Shown: positions 8,181 to 18,843 of the stretch, in pieces | Numbering within the stretch: the first letter of the stretch is position 1 | How the letters are laid out: every line of letters starts with the position of its first letter | Source: JBHENC01 sp051000345 | GTDB lineage: Bacteria; Acidobacteriota; Blastocatellia; Pyrinomonadales; Pyrinomonadaceae | Direction of reading: 5' to 3' | Assembly (NCBI GenBank): GCA_051000345.1 | Contig: JBPCOJ010000094.1 | Location: 1-55,893 of the forward strand | Length of the DNA stretch: 55,893 nt | Translations under genes and position numbers: made by a program | The notes under the pieces: generated by a model | The model's input: only the letters and a program-made list of their open reading frames with translations | Told to the model about the DNA's origin: nothing | Databases searched by the model: none

Positions 8181-9302
8181 TCACCATTTCCTGCGTGTCG
8201 CGTAGTTCTTCGGCAGTTCGTAAAGCAGCGCGCGGCGCGAGTGGCGCAAAGAGTCATGTATAAAGCAAACGTGCGTACACCAGCAAGCGCGGCCTTCGTC
8301 AATCGCTTGGAGTTCGGCGTTTCTTTCATGCGCTGCCCAGAGCTTTCCGAAATCGTAATCGTAATCGGCAAGCGTCGCAAACTTTTCGCGCAATTCGCAG
8401 GCGCGCACATCGCCGTTGTAATCAATCACAGCCGTCGTCTCGCCCGCCGTGCATGGAAAAGGCCACGCCGTTTGTGTCTCGAAATTCGCGTGCTGCGTGC
8501 GGTAATGCGTCGTGATTGCACCGACGTATGCAATTGTTTTAACGAAGCGTTTCGCCGCGTCATCTACGGCAAACATGCGCGCCGCATAACGATTCGTCAA
8601 TTCGGCGACATGCGCGTACATCTCCGACAACACTTCCGGCGGCACACGTTTGATGTCGTCGCCCGTCTTCGTTTCGCCGCGAACGATATTGAAATATTGC
8701 CCGTCAAGTTTGAACTCGCTCCACAGAAATTCCGAAAGCTTTTCGATCTCCGTGTAATTCTCCGCGCAGACAACCGTATTGACGTTGAGGCGAAAGCGGT
8801 GCGCGTATTTTTCCTTTAGCGGATAAAGAAAGCGTATGCAGTCGAGGGCGCGTTCCCAATTGCCCGGCACGCCTCTAATCTCATCGTGCGTCGCGCCGTA
8901 GCCGTCGAGCGCGATGTTCAAATAAAGATCAATCTGCGGATGACGCTCAAGCGCTGCATCAACAATTTCGTAAGCACGCGATTTGACGAGGCCGTTGGTC
9001 GGAACAATGACGCGCCGCACTTTGTTGTTTTCGACGAACGCATCGATGATTTCGGGTACGTCGCGCCGCAAGGTCGGTTCGCCGCCCGATAGCCAGAGGT
9101 CAGTTATCAACGGCATCGTCTGCGAAATCTTTTCGATTTGCGCGAAGGTTAAATCGCCGGGCTGATTTAATTCTTCATGATAAAAACATGTCTTGCAGAA
9201 AGCGTTGCAACGCGAAGTGACAAAGAGAATGAGCGTGCCGAGTTGCCGCTCGCGTTTCGTCGAACGAAGCAATTGAAAGAGTTGCGTGGCTTTATTGGAC
9301 AC
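8181..9302 (-). CDS. Radical SAM protein with C-terminal Cys-rich (SPASM-like) region
   Basis: 373 residues. The iron-sulphur motif CX3CX2C is at Cys32, Cys36 and Cys39 (SRCNAFCKTCF), followed by the SAM-binding LSGGEPTLR at 71-79. The core runs to about residue 240. The last third has Cys in CTAGE and RACEL and a CWCTHVC cluster, compatible with a SPASM/twitch-like auxiliary cluster. The substrate is unknown. Its start overlaps the end of the upstream glycosyltransferase by 11 bases, which argues for translational coupling and a joint role, perhaps in modifying a glycolipid or cell-surface sugar. It does not look like HpnH, whose Cys motif context differs. Confidence 0.85.
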   Translation of the reverse strand: MSNKATQLFQLLRSTKRERQLGTLILFVTSRCNAFCKTCFYHEELNQPGDLTFAQIEKISQTMPLITDLWLSGGEPTLRRDVPEIIDAFVENNKVRRVIVPTNGLVKSRAYEIVDAALERHPQIDLYLNIALDGYGATHDEIRGVPGNWERALDCIRFLYPLKEKYAHRFRLNVNTVVCAENYTEIEKLSEFLWSEFKLDGQYFNIVRGETKTGDDIKRVPPEVLSEMYAHVAELTNRYAARMFAVDDAAKRFVKTIAYVGAITTHYRTQHANFETQTAWPFPCTAGETTAVIDYNGDVRACELREKFATLADYDYDFGKLWAAHERNAELQAIDEGRACWCTHVCFIHDSLRHSRRALLYELPKNYATRRKW

Positions 9303-10572
9303 GAGGCGCGGCTCCGTCTGCGTTCATGTTTTTATCAACTTTCATCGTAGGAATAATGACCGTTTCCGTCGGCGATTTCAATTCGTAAACAATCCCGCGC
9401 CACTCTATGCGCCTTGACCGAGCCGCCTGAAGCGCGTTGTAAAGATAAAGCGCCGACGCCAGCGGCCACCAAAAGATATGCGCGAAGGCGTCCCGCCGCA
9501 ACTGCGCGCGATAAACAGCGAGCGGCAACGCAATCGCCTGCAAACGGCAGTAAGCCTTCGCGCTGCCGAGCGCAAAAATGATTAACACGAACACGAGCGG
9601 CAACGCGTATGAAAATCCGAGCGCGGCGCGCGTAAGGACAAGCGCAATGCCGCCGAAGAACACGAGCACGAAAAACAGATTCGTGACGAGCGATATTTTC
9701 CACAGATGCGCGGAGTAAACACGCGTGATCTTCATTTGTCTGGTGGTGAATTCAAAGAGTTCCGCGAGCGAGCAATTATCCATCGAAGCCGTCAGGCAAT
9801 TCGGCACAAAACGTATCGGCAACTTTGCTTCACGCAGGGCGCGCGTCAAAGCAAAATCGTCGGACAGCGTGCCGCGCCAGCGCTCCAGCATATCGAGCTT
9901 CTGGAAAGTCTCGCGGCGAATCGCCATCGAGCCGCCCCAGCAAAAGTTTCGATGAACGCGCGCGCCGAGTGCCGAAGCGATTGAAGCATTCCACACCGCG
10001 CGAAGCCTCGACGCGAAGCCGCCTCTTGCTGGCACAAACCAGCGATAGCCCGTCGTCGCTCCGATGCTCTTATCCGCGAGCGGCGCAACGAGCGAACGCA
10101 GCCAATCCTCGCGCGGGCGCGCGTCCGTATCCACAAAAACAAATGCTTCGCTCATCGAATCGGTTTGTCGGATTGCCGCGCGCAAGTTGTGAACCTTTTG
10201 ACCGCTCTCCGTCGCTGCTCCTGCGATGACAACGCGCGTTCTCAAATTTTTCGCATTGCTGTGTTCTCGATTAATTTCTTCAAATACGGCAACGCTCCCA
10301 TCCGTCTCCGTGTCCGTCACAAAGACAATTTCGTAGGCCGGATAATGCTGCATAAAGAGCGCCGCGAGATTCTCGCGCAAGCCTTCGTCGAGGCCGCGAC
10401 ACGGCGCAATCACACTCACGAAAGGCGCATACAAACTGCTGTCACTGGTGCTGCCGTCAATCTTCATCTCGCGCTGCATAAAGGCGAGATAACGAAAACC
10501 GCCGAGCAACGAAATGATTCCCTGCCACACGATTAGCGTTGCGAAAAAGTAGTAGAGCAGCATTAAGAGCAT
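9292..10572 (-). CDS. Membrane glycosyltransferase, GT2 / ceramide-glucosyltransferase-like
   Basis: 426 residues. One N-terminal membrane helix (about 2-24), then a GT-A domain with APFVSVIAPCRG (49-60), the metal-binding DTD at 148-150 in FVDTDARP, and an acceptor-side SDDF near 236, followed by Q-MK-TRVYS, a variant of the (Q/R)XXRW region. Several membrane helices follow at about 288-395. This resembles HpnI/ceramide glucosyltransferase-type enzymes that glycosylate a lipid on the cytoplasmic face. It overlaps the radical SAM gene. The acceptor lipid is not known. Confidence 0.87.
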   Translation of the reverse strand: MLLMLLYYFFATLIVWQGIISLLGGFRYLAFMQREMKIDGSTSDSSLYAPFVSVIAPCRGLDEGLRENLAALFMQHYPAYEIVFVTDTETDGSVAVFEEINREHSNAKNLRTRVVIAGAATESGQKVHNLRAAIRQTDSMSEAFVFVDTDARPREDWLRSLVAPLADKSIGATTGYRWFVPARGGFASRLRAVWNASIASALGARVHRNFCWGGSMAIRRETFQKLDMLERWRGTLSDDFALTRALREAKLPIRFVPNCLTASMDNCSLAELFEFTTRQMKITRVYSAHLWKISLVTNLFFVLVFFGGIALVLTRAALGFSYALPLVFVLIIFALGSAKAYCRLQAIALPLAVYRAQLRRDAFAHIFWWPLASALYLYNALQAARSRRIEWRGIVYELKSPTETVIIPTMKVDKNMNADGAAPRVQ

Positions 10573-10624
10573 CTAACGAAACTGATACCGAATTGCGTAA
10601 TGAAATAAGATTAATGTAGATTTA

Positions 10625-12205
<1,581 letters not shown>

Positions 12206-12245
12206 AGCTCTGAACGAACTGCTAATTCCTCAAATTCTTCGCGCG

Positions 12246-13940
12246 TCATGGTTGGTTATTAGAATTCGCAGCATCGCCCGTCGCCTTCGTTTCCATAGAG
12301 GTATGGACAGAATCTAGTTGACGTATGATGCCGCCGACGGGCTGCACAATATACTTAATGAACGGCGCAGGATAGATGCCGATCCATAGCGTGAGCAGCA
12401 CGAGCGGCATCATGTACACGCGTTCCCGATTGCTCAAGTCTTTTAATTTTGCGTTCTGCGGATTATCCAACTTGCCGAAAAACATTCGCTGATACAGCCA
12501 CAGCATGTAGCCCGCGTTCAAAATCATACCGAGCGCTGCCACTGCCGCCCACCAAGGATTCGCTTCAAACGCGCCGCGCATCGCCAAGAATTCCGAGATG
12601 AACACGCACAGCAGCGGCAAGCCTATGGCCGTCAACGTCATCAACAAAAACATTGCTGCATAAACGGGCATTACATGCGACAATCCGCCGAACTCCGCGA
12701 TGCTACGTGTATGCCGCCGCTCGTAAATTATTCCGACCAAGAGAAACAGCGCCGCCGAATAAATCCCGTGATTAATCATGTGCAGCACCGCGCCCGTCAG
12801 CCCGTTCGCATTGAGCGCGAAGAGGCCGAGCATCACCACGCCCATCGAAGAAACAGATGAATACGCGACAAGCTTTTTCACATCGCCATCACGCTTCACG
12901 ACGAAATACATCGCCGCCAGCGCGCCGTAAACAATACTCACGAGCGCCAGCCCGATTATCACATTGCGCACGCCGAACGCGCCGAAATAATGTTCATCGC
13001 TTGCCGCGCGCGGAAACATCGGCAGCGCCACGCGAAAGAAACCGTATGTGCCGAGCTTCAACAGCACGCCCGCGAGAATCACGGAACCCGCCGTCGGCGC
13101 TTCCACATGCGCGTCCGGCAGCCAAGTATGAAACGGAAATACAGGCACTTTGATCGCAAACGACAGCGCGAACGCCGAGAACAAAAGCACTTGCATCATT
13201 CCCATCTGCAACGCGCCGCCCATCGCCTGCATGTACATAATATTGAAAGTGCCAGCGCCGCTTCCCGCCGCCGCCGCCGCATCGCCCAACATCAATCGCG
13301 CCGCTGTGTTTCCCGCGCCCCCCACCGCATCGAGCGTCGCCGCGCTGATCTGCGAAACGAGCGTCGCGTCCTGCGTCAGAAAGTACATTTTCAACACGCC
13401 CAACAGCATCAAGACAGAGCCGACGAGCGTGTACAGAAAAAACTTAATCGCCGCGTACAAACGATTTTCGCCGCCCCAGATGCCAATCAAAAAATACATC
13501 GGCACGAGCGACACCTCGAAGAACACGTAAAACAAAAACAAGTCCATCGACGTGAACACGCCCACCACCGCCGTTTGCAGCAACAGCAGCAGCACGTAAT
13601 ATTCCTTCTCGCGCTTCTCAATTCCCTTCCATGACGACAGCGCGCCGATGAATCCGAGCAGCGTCGTCAACAAAATCAACAACACCGACACGCCGTCCGC
13701 TCCCAATTGATACCGCGTGCCGATAATCGGAATCCACGGCGCATCTTCTACGAATTGCATTCCGCCAATCACGCGGTCATAACTCAAAAGCAGCAGCGAC
13801 ACGACGAGCACGAGCGCGAACCATGCAGTCGCAAACTTCTTCACCGCTCCCGGCTGATCCCTTCGGAACAACACAAGCACCAGCGCCGCGCCAATTGTCG
13901 GCAACCATGTAACGATAGAAAGTAGATAAGGAATTTTCAC
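12246..13940 (-). CDS. nuoM: NADH-quinone oxidoreductase subunit M
   Basis: 564 residues, about 14 membrane helices, antiporter-like. Family markers are FFEVSLVPMYFLIGIWGG (conserved Glu in the fifth helix), VFPFHTWLPDAHVEAPT with the upstream Lys, and INHGIYSAALFLLVG. An Ala/Gly-rich insert around residues 195-235 (DAVGGAGNTAARLM and on) lengthens the loop between helices 6 and 7. It lies between nuoL (108 bases upstream) and nuoN. Confidence 0.97.
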   Translation of the reverse strand: MKIPYLLSIVTWLPTIGAALVLVLFRRDQPGAVKKFATAWFALVLVVSLLLLSYDRVIGGMQFVEDAPWIPIIGTRYQLGADGVSVLLILLTTLLGFIGALSSWKGIEKREKEYYVLLLLLQTAVVGVFTSMDLFLFYVFFEVSLVPMYFLIGIWGGENRLYAAIKFFLYTLVGSVLMLLGVLKMYFLTQDATLVSQISAATLDAVGGAGNTAARLMLGDAAAAAGSGAGTFNIMYMQAMGGALQMGMMQVLLFSAFALSFAIKVPVFPFHTWLPDAHVEAPTAGSVILAGVLLKLGTYGFFRVALPMFPRAASDEHYFGAFGVRNVIIGLALVSIVYGALAAMYFVVKRDGDVKKLVAYSSVSSMGVVMLGLFALNANGLTGAVLHMINHGIYSAALFLLVGIIYERRHTRSIAEFGGLSHVMPVYAAMFLLMTLTAIGLPLLCVFISEFLAMRGAFEANPWWAAVAALGMILNAGYMLWLYQRMFFGKLDNPQNAKLKDLSNRERVYMMPLVLLTLWIGIYPAPFIKYIVQPVGGIIRQLDSVHTSMETKATGDAANSNNQP

Positions 13941-14048
13941 TTGGTAAATTTTATAAAATTTGTTTGCGGCCAGCGCGCTGCCAGCAATCGCCTGCTTAAC
14001 ACGACGCGGCGCGCAAACAATCTCATAAGTTTGATCCGAATGTTCGAG

Positions 14049-16622
14049 CTAAAATTTGAAAGCAAAAACCGCGCGCACCGCCGTCAGAATATCTCCGATG
14101 AAAAAAAGCGCGAGGGCGAGAATGATGCCAAGCACCATCACGAGCGCGTAGTTTTGTACCAGCCCCGTTTGCAGCGAGCGCGCCAAAGGCGACAGCAAAC
14201 GCTTCGTCAATCCGGCGATGCCATTAACGATGCCATCCACTACACGCGCGTCGAAGATACCCGTCGCGCGGCTCATCCAACGCGTCAGTCCGGCGCAATT
14301 ATTCACCGCCGCATCGACAATCTTCGTGTCGAGAAAATGAATTGCGCGCGCAGCATCGACTGTGCGCCGTGTGAACACCGCGCCATATGCTTCGTCAATC
14401 CAATATCTGTTGATGCTCGCTCTATACAAAGGCCGCAATCGACGCGCCCATACATCCGGCAACTTCGGCTGTTTGACGTAAAAAAGTGCTCCCATGCCGA
14501 TACCGAAAAACGCGACGGCAAGCGAAATCAGCATCAACAACTGTTCTGCACGGGCACGGCTTCCAAAAATACTTTCTATCACAGAAGCAAGATTGTGCGT
14601 GCCTTTATCATATGGCGAAATCGCCCGTGCCGTTTCAAGCGAAGCGTGGTCGCCGCTTTCCATCAAAGGTTGTGCTCCCGGCTCCGGTTGCGTGTGCTCC
14701 GGCGCGCCGAATTCCCTTGTCTGCGGATTCCAGATAATCGGCTCAAGCCATGTTGCAATGTTCGCGCGGCCACCCGCGTGCGTGCCGCCTGTGACAGCGG
14801 AACTGATGCCGACGAAGCCGCCCAATGTAGCAAGCACAGCAAGCACTAAAAGCGGCAGCCACATCAACGCAGAAGTTTCGTGCGGCGTGTGCGCGCCGCC
14901 GCCCCCGTGCGAGGCTTGCGGCGCAACCTGTTTCGCCCGCGACATTCGATCCGGGACTTCATCCGAAACATTTACGGCAAGCGCCATACTTGCGGCAAGG
15001 CTTTTATCATAAGCTGCGCCGACATGCTCGTTCGGTTCGTGATGCGGGCGATCACCTACCGATTGTGTCTCGGCATCGTGCGGCAACATGCCTTCCGCAT
15101 ACGCGTGCGCGTGCGCTTCGTCCGCTTCGCCGCCCGCGTCTATTTTCAAGAACTTTGCATCGCCCCAGAACGTCAAAACGACGAGCCGCGTCATGTAAAA
15201 GGCCGTGCACAACGAAACGAAAAGGCCGACAATCCACAACAGCGCGCTGCCCGGCACGAACCTTGTCGAAGCGACGCTCCACAGTATTTCGTCCTTCGAC
15301 CAGAACCCGCTGAGCGGCACGATGCCGCATATCGCCAGCCATCCCACAAGAAACAAGAGGTGCGTGTACGGCATGTATTTTCTTAATCCGCCCATTCGCC
15401 GCACGTCCTGTTCGTGATACATCTCATGTATGACGCTGCCCGCGCCGAGAAACAACAGCGCCTTGAAAAACGCGTGCGTCACGACATGAAACACGCCCGC
15501 GACAAACGCGCCGACGCCGCACGCGAGGAACATCAAACCGAGTTGCGAAATGGTCGAGTACGCGAGAACCTTCTTAATATCATTCTGCGTCACGGCAATC
15601 GTCGCCGCCCACACAGCCGTCAACGCTCCCGTAATCGCTATGATGAGCATCATCGTTTGCGAATGCTGAAAGACGACGTTGGCGCGCGCGAGAAGATAAA
15701 GGCCAGCCGTCACCATCGTTGCCGCGTGAATCAACGCGGAGACGGGCGTCGGCCCCGCCATCGCATCAGGCAGCCACACGGCAAGCGGCAACTGCGCGGA
15801 CTTGCCCACCGCCCCGATGAATAATCCGAGCGCCAGCCAAGACATCACACCCCACGATCCCAAAGGCTCGAGCGCGAAGAAGCGCGCTGCGTCCATCACA
15901 GCACTAAACTGGGTTGTCCCGAAAGCCCCAAAGATGCCGAAGATCGCCAGCACAAAACCCGCGTCGCCGATGCGATTTACGACGAACGCTTTGCGCGCAG
16001 CATCGCCCGCTTCCCTGCGATCAAAGTAGTAACCGATCAACAAATACGAGCACAGCCCGACACCTTCCCACCCGACGAACATCATCACGAAATTCGATGC
16101 CAGCACCAGTACCAGCATCGAAAACATGAATAATCCCATGTACGCGAAGAAACGGTAAAAGCCTTCATCGCCGTGCATGTAACCGGCGGCGAAAATAAAA
16201 ATAGGCAACCCGACGCCCGTCACTAACAGCATGAACACGGCGGACAACGCATCGAGTTGGTAACTCCATTCCACCTCAACGAGCGCCGCATCGTTCTGCT
16301 GCATCGTCGTTCCAGATTGTCGTGTCGTCACTCCAAACGGCATCGCCTTAATCTCACCATTCGCATCGCCGACATCTCCCGAAATCCACTTATACGCAAA
16401 CGCATTGTCGTCGCTCGTCACATACGCCTTCGGCCATATCGCATGGCTCGCATAGCCATACGAGTAAACCGCCGCGACGCCGAGCACAAACGCCAGCGCG
16501 ACAGACGAAACGGCGACGCCCGCAACCACGCGTTCACTGAATCGCCAACGCCTTCCGAACAGCCCGTTGAGGCAAGCTCCGGCGAGCGGCAACAATGGAA
16601 TAAGCCAGATGAATCGGTGCAT
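14049..16622 (-). CDS. nuoL: NADH-quinone oxidoreductase subunit L, unusually long
   Basis: 857 residues against the usual 610-660. The N-terminal two thirds carry the antiporter core, with ALIHAATMVTAG and VVTHAFFKALLFL. Extra length comes from a loop of about 90 residues between late membrane helices, at about 495-580, rich in His, Glu and Asp (for example AHAHAYAEGM and RPHHEPNEH), and from a second soluble stretch near 620-690. The C-terminus includes the expected lateral-helix region and last membrane helix. The insertion looks in frame and hydrophilic, not a frameshift. It starts next to heptamer hairpin element 2. Confidence 0.95.
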   Translation of the reverse strand: MHRFIWLIPLLPLAGACLNGLFGRRWRFSERVVAGVAVSSVALAFVLGVAAVYSYGYASHAIWPKAYVTSDDNAFAYKWISGDVGDANGEIKAMPFGVTTRQSGTTMQQNDAALVEVEWSYQLDALSAVFMLLVTGVGLPIFIFAAGYMHGDEGFYRFFAYMGLFMFSMLVLVLASNFVMMFVGWEGVGLCSYLLIGYYFDRREAGDAARKAFVVNRIGDAGFVLAIFGIFGAFGTTQFSAVMDAARFFALEPLGSWGVMSWLALGLFIGAVGKSAQLPLAVWLPDAMAGPTPVSALIHAATMVTAGLYLLARANVVFQHSQTMMLIIAITGALTAVWAATIAVTQNDIKKVLAYSTISQLGLMFLACGVGAFVAGVFHVVTHAFFKALLFLGAGSVIHEMYHEQDVRRMGGLRKYMPYTHLLFLVGWLAICGIVPLSGFWSKDEILWSVASTRFVPGSALLWIVGLFVSLCTAFYMTRLVVLTFWGDAKFLKIDAGGEADEAHAHAYAEGMLPHDAETQSVGDRPHHEPNEHVGAAYDKSLAASMALAVNVSDEVPDRMSRAKQVAPQASHGGGGAHTPHETSALMWLPLLVLAVLATLGGFVGISSAVTGGTHAGGRANIATWLEPIIWNPQTREFGAPEHTQPEPGAQPLMESGDHASLETARAISPYDKGTHNLASVIESIFGSRARAEQLLMLISLAVAFFGIGMGALFYVKQPKLPDVWARRLRPLYRASINRYWIDEAYGAVFTRRTVDAARAIHFLDTKIVDAAVNNCAGLTRWMSRATGIFDARVVDGIVNGIAGLTKRLLSPLARSLQTGLVQNYALVMVLGIILALALFFIGDILTAVRAVFAFKF

Positions 16623-16627
16623 AAAAA

Positions 16628-16791
16628 TCAGAAGTCAGAGGTCAGAGGTCAGAAGTCAGAAGTCAGGAGCCAGAAGGGAAAGCACTGCTGATCGCGGAAG
16701 CATGATTATCTTCTTATAAAGCACTCTGATACTTCCGCATTTATTTGCGTGCTCTTGCCTTTATTCTGTCTCCTGACTTCTGACTCCTGAA
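16628..16791. repeat. Heptamer-repeat hairpin element 2
   Basis: Seven tandem 7-bp units at 16628-16676 (TCAGAAG, TCAGAGG and close variants). A complementary arm TTCTGTCTCC then TGACTTCTGACTCC lies at 16763-16787. Inside is a second pair, GCGGAAG near 16697 and CTTCCGC near 16732. It fills the space between nuoK and nuoL and shares its right arm with element 1 (8143-8171). Confidence 0.8.
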
Positions 16792-16801
16792 TACTATCTT
16801 T

Positions 16802-17212
16802 TCACCATTTCAACAAATTGATTTCGTCGATTGAAACGGTTTCTTTGTTACGGTAGAGCGCAATAACGATGCCGAGTCCGATGGCGGCTTCGGCGGCGGC
16901 GACGACAATCACGAAGACAGCGAAGATTTGGCCGCTGACGGCATTCGCGTTGCCCGTCGCCTGTAAATAGCGCGAGAAGGCGATGAAGTTTAAGTTCGCG
17001 GCATTCAGTATCAACTCGATTGACATGAAGATAACGATGATGTTGCGGCGCACCAGCACGCCCGCAATTCCGATCACAAAAAGCAACGCGGCGATAATTA
17101 AAAACTTCGCCAACTCTGGATGCGCCACGCCCTGTTTAATCGCTCCGAAGCGCGTACCGGCATCCGCCGCCGCTTGCAGCAACGCGAAACCGTGCGCGGC
17201 ATGATTCATCAT
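16802..17212 (-). CDS. nuoK: NADH-quinone oxidoreductase subunit K
   Basis: 136 residues; the core of about 100 with three membrane helices begins near residue 33. The signature RRNIIVIFMSIELILNAANL contains the conserved Glu of helix 2 (SIEL), and a second Glu is in VAAAEAAIGL. The N-terminal 30 residues are extra compared with E. coli; internal starts exist, so the true N-terminus is open. The ATG overlaps the nuoJ stop by four bases, showing coupling. Confidence 0.95.
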   Translation of the reverse strand: MMNHAAHGFALLQAAADAGTRFGAIKQGVAHPELAKFLIIAALLFVIGIAGVLVRRNIIVIFMSIELILNAANLNFIAFSRYLQATGNANAVSGQIFAVFVIVVAAAEAAIGLGIVIALYRNKETVSIDEINLLKW

Positions 17213-17916
17213 CGCCCGAACCTTTCATCATTCAAGCCGTCAATGATTCCGCCGTGCGCCGATTCCATTGCTTCGACGCGGCGCAATTCTTCAGCGTCGA
17301 AATCCACTGCGGCGGCGGCCTCCTGCTTTGCCGTGCGCGCGAGCATCACAGAACCGATAATCGCCACCAGCAACAGCAGGCTCGCAATCTCGAACGGCAG
17401 CGACGCATAACGATAAAGGCTCGCTCCGATTCGTTCCGTATCCGCAGAAATCTTCGATGTTCCCGTCGCCGAAGTTCTCAAGCCACCATCTTCGGCAGCG
17501 CGGTTTTCGATTCCCGTTTTCATCTTTTCCTGATCGCGCTCGCGCAAGCCCGCGTAACCCGTATTGATCGCATAAACAAGCCCGCACGCCAGTAGAACAG
17601 CGAACACGACGCTCGCCGCAATCTCTGCCGGGCGATTAAAAACGCGCGCCGTTCCCTTCTCTTCCCTGCCGACATTAACCAGCATAATGACGAACAAAAA
17701 CAGCACCATCACTCCGCCCACGTAAACAAGTATTTGCACGCCCGCGATAAACTCCGCGCCGAGCAACACGAACAACGCCGCCACAGAAATCAAAGACGAA
17801 ATCAAAAACAGCGCCGCATGAATAGCGCTACGCGCCAGAATCGTCAGCAACCCTGCGAACAAAGCGGCAAACGAAAACACCCAGAAAAAGACTGCTTCCC
17901 AACCGGATAGCGTCAT
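17209..17916 (-). CDS. nuoJ: NADH-quinone oxidoreductase subunit J
   Basis: 235 residues. Five membrane helices, with the family stretch GAEFIAGVQILVYVGGVMVLFLFVIML split across helices 2-3 (about 53-80). A soluble loop of about 50 residues (120-170, charged) lies before the last helix SLPFEIASLLLLVAIIGSVML, and an acidic tail follows. Overlaps nuoK by four bases. The carrier-protein-like gene is 58 bases upstream. Confidence 0.95.
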   Translation of the reverse strand: MTLSGWEAVFFWVFSFAALFAGLLTILARSAIHAALFLISSLISVAALFVLLGAEFIAGVQILVYVGGVMVLFLFVIMLVNVGREEKGTARVFNRPAEIAASVVFAVLLACGLVYAINTGYAGLRERDQEKMKTGIENRAAEDGGLRTSATGTSKISADTERIGASLYRYASLPFEIASLLLLVAIIGSVMLARTAKQEAAAAVDFDAEELRRVEAMESAHGGIIDGLNDERFGR

Positions 17917-17973
17917 AAGCTTTAGATAATTGTTTTGACAGAACGAGCGAAGATATTTTGCACGCTCGCCTTC

Positions 17974-18222
17974 TTAACTCAAATGCATGTCTTCGACGAA
18001 ACGAGAGTCGTCAGTAAAATCATAAGTTGCAGTTTGATCGGTAATTACTTGCCGAACAATCGCAGCCATTTCTATTCTTGTTCTACCTTTACTCACTCCG
18101 CAATCCATCAAATAATCAATCACCTTTCGTGGCGTAGTGAGTTCGCTTGCATCAGCATCGGGAATGCTAATCTCAAATTTCTCCTCAAAAGCCATGACAA
18201 GTTCAACAGTATCAAGTCCCAT
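17974..18222 (-). CDS. Acyl-carrier-protein-like protein with swapped (permuted) halves
   Basis: 82 residues. Residues 1-40 (LDTVELVMAFEEKF, then IPDADA and VIDYL) match the part of ACP after the phosphopantetheine site, helices II-IV. Residues 52-82 (AAIVRQVITDQ, then DDSRFVED) match the part of ACP before that site, helix I and loop. The DSL motif with the modified Ser is cut at the protein ends, leaving only MGLD at the start and MHLS at the end. In-frame stops flank the gene, so no longer ACP is hidden here. It lies between nuoI (27 bases) and nuoJ. Likely not a normal acyl carrier; a structural role in or near complex I is speculation. Confidence 0.7.
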   Translation of the reverse strand: MGLDTVELVMAFEEKFEISIPDADASELTTPRKVIDYLMDCGVSKGRTRIEMAAIVRQVITDQTATYDFTDDSRFVEDMHLS

Positions 18223-18249
18223 GCTCAGTTATTCTCAGTTAAAGATACG

Positions 18250-18789
18250 TTACTCTTCGTACTTCACCGTCTCGCGTCCCTGCTCTAACATCTCACGATT
18301 CCAAACGAAGCCCGCGCGCGAATATGTGGCAAGCTCGAACTCCTGCGTTAGCTCTAAACAAGCTGTCGGACATGCTTCCTGACAAAGCGCGCAGAACATA
18401 CAGCGCGAGGTATCGAAAATAAATTCATCGAGCACAATTTTTTTGCGCATCTTGCCCGCGCGCTCGACTTCGATGTTCATCGCAATCACGTCAATGCAAT
18501 CTTCGGGACACGCGAGCGCGCACAAGTTACAGGCGATGCACAAAGTCTCGAATGTTTCCGGGTCCATATTCAGACGCGGCGCGCCATGAAAACGCGGCGC
18601 AACCTCTGCGCGCACCTTCGGATACTGCTCAGTGTAAATGCCTTTGCCCGCAACAGAGTTTTTATCTGTCAGCGCGCCGACGTTATATGAAAACGTCAAC
18701 CGTAAACCCTTTATCAAATCGAGTAGGAAAAAGCGTTTCAGCTTTTCTCTCCAATTCAATTGTGGAACACAAACAAACGTCATAACCAA
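18250..18789 (-). CDS. nuoI: NADH-quinone oxidoreductase subunit I (two 4Fe-4S clusters)
   Basis: 179 residues. Two ferredoxin motifs: Cys84, 87, 90, 94 (CIACNLCALACP) and Cys130, 133, 136, 140 (CMFCALCQEACP), holding N6a and N6b, which pass electrons toward NuoB. The N-terminal 35 residues carry the membrane-surface helix. The start could also be Met3. It follows nuoH by 54 bases. Confidence 0.96.
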   Translation of the reverse strand: MVMTFVCVPQLNWREKLKRFFLLDLIKGLRLTFSYNVGALTDKNSVAGKGIYTEQYPKVRAEVAPRFHGAPRLNMDPETFETLCIACNLCALACPEDCIDVIAMNIEVERAGKMRKKIVLDEFIFDTSRCMFCALCQEACPTACLELTQEFELATYSRAGFVWNREMLEQGRETVKYEE

Positions 18790-18843
18790 CTCTTTCCTAA
18801 AACTGCACGGATATTGCGCTACGACTTCAACGTTCGAGAATTC

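Noticed and set aside
13941..14849. Open frame of about 300 codons on plus, opposite nuoL
   Set aside because: Arg- and His-rich, lies antisense to a clear NuoL coding stretch and has no family features; it is a frame shadow of GC-rich DNA.
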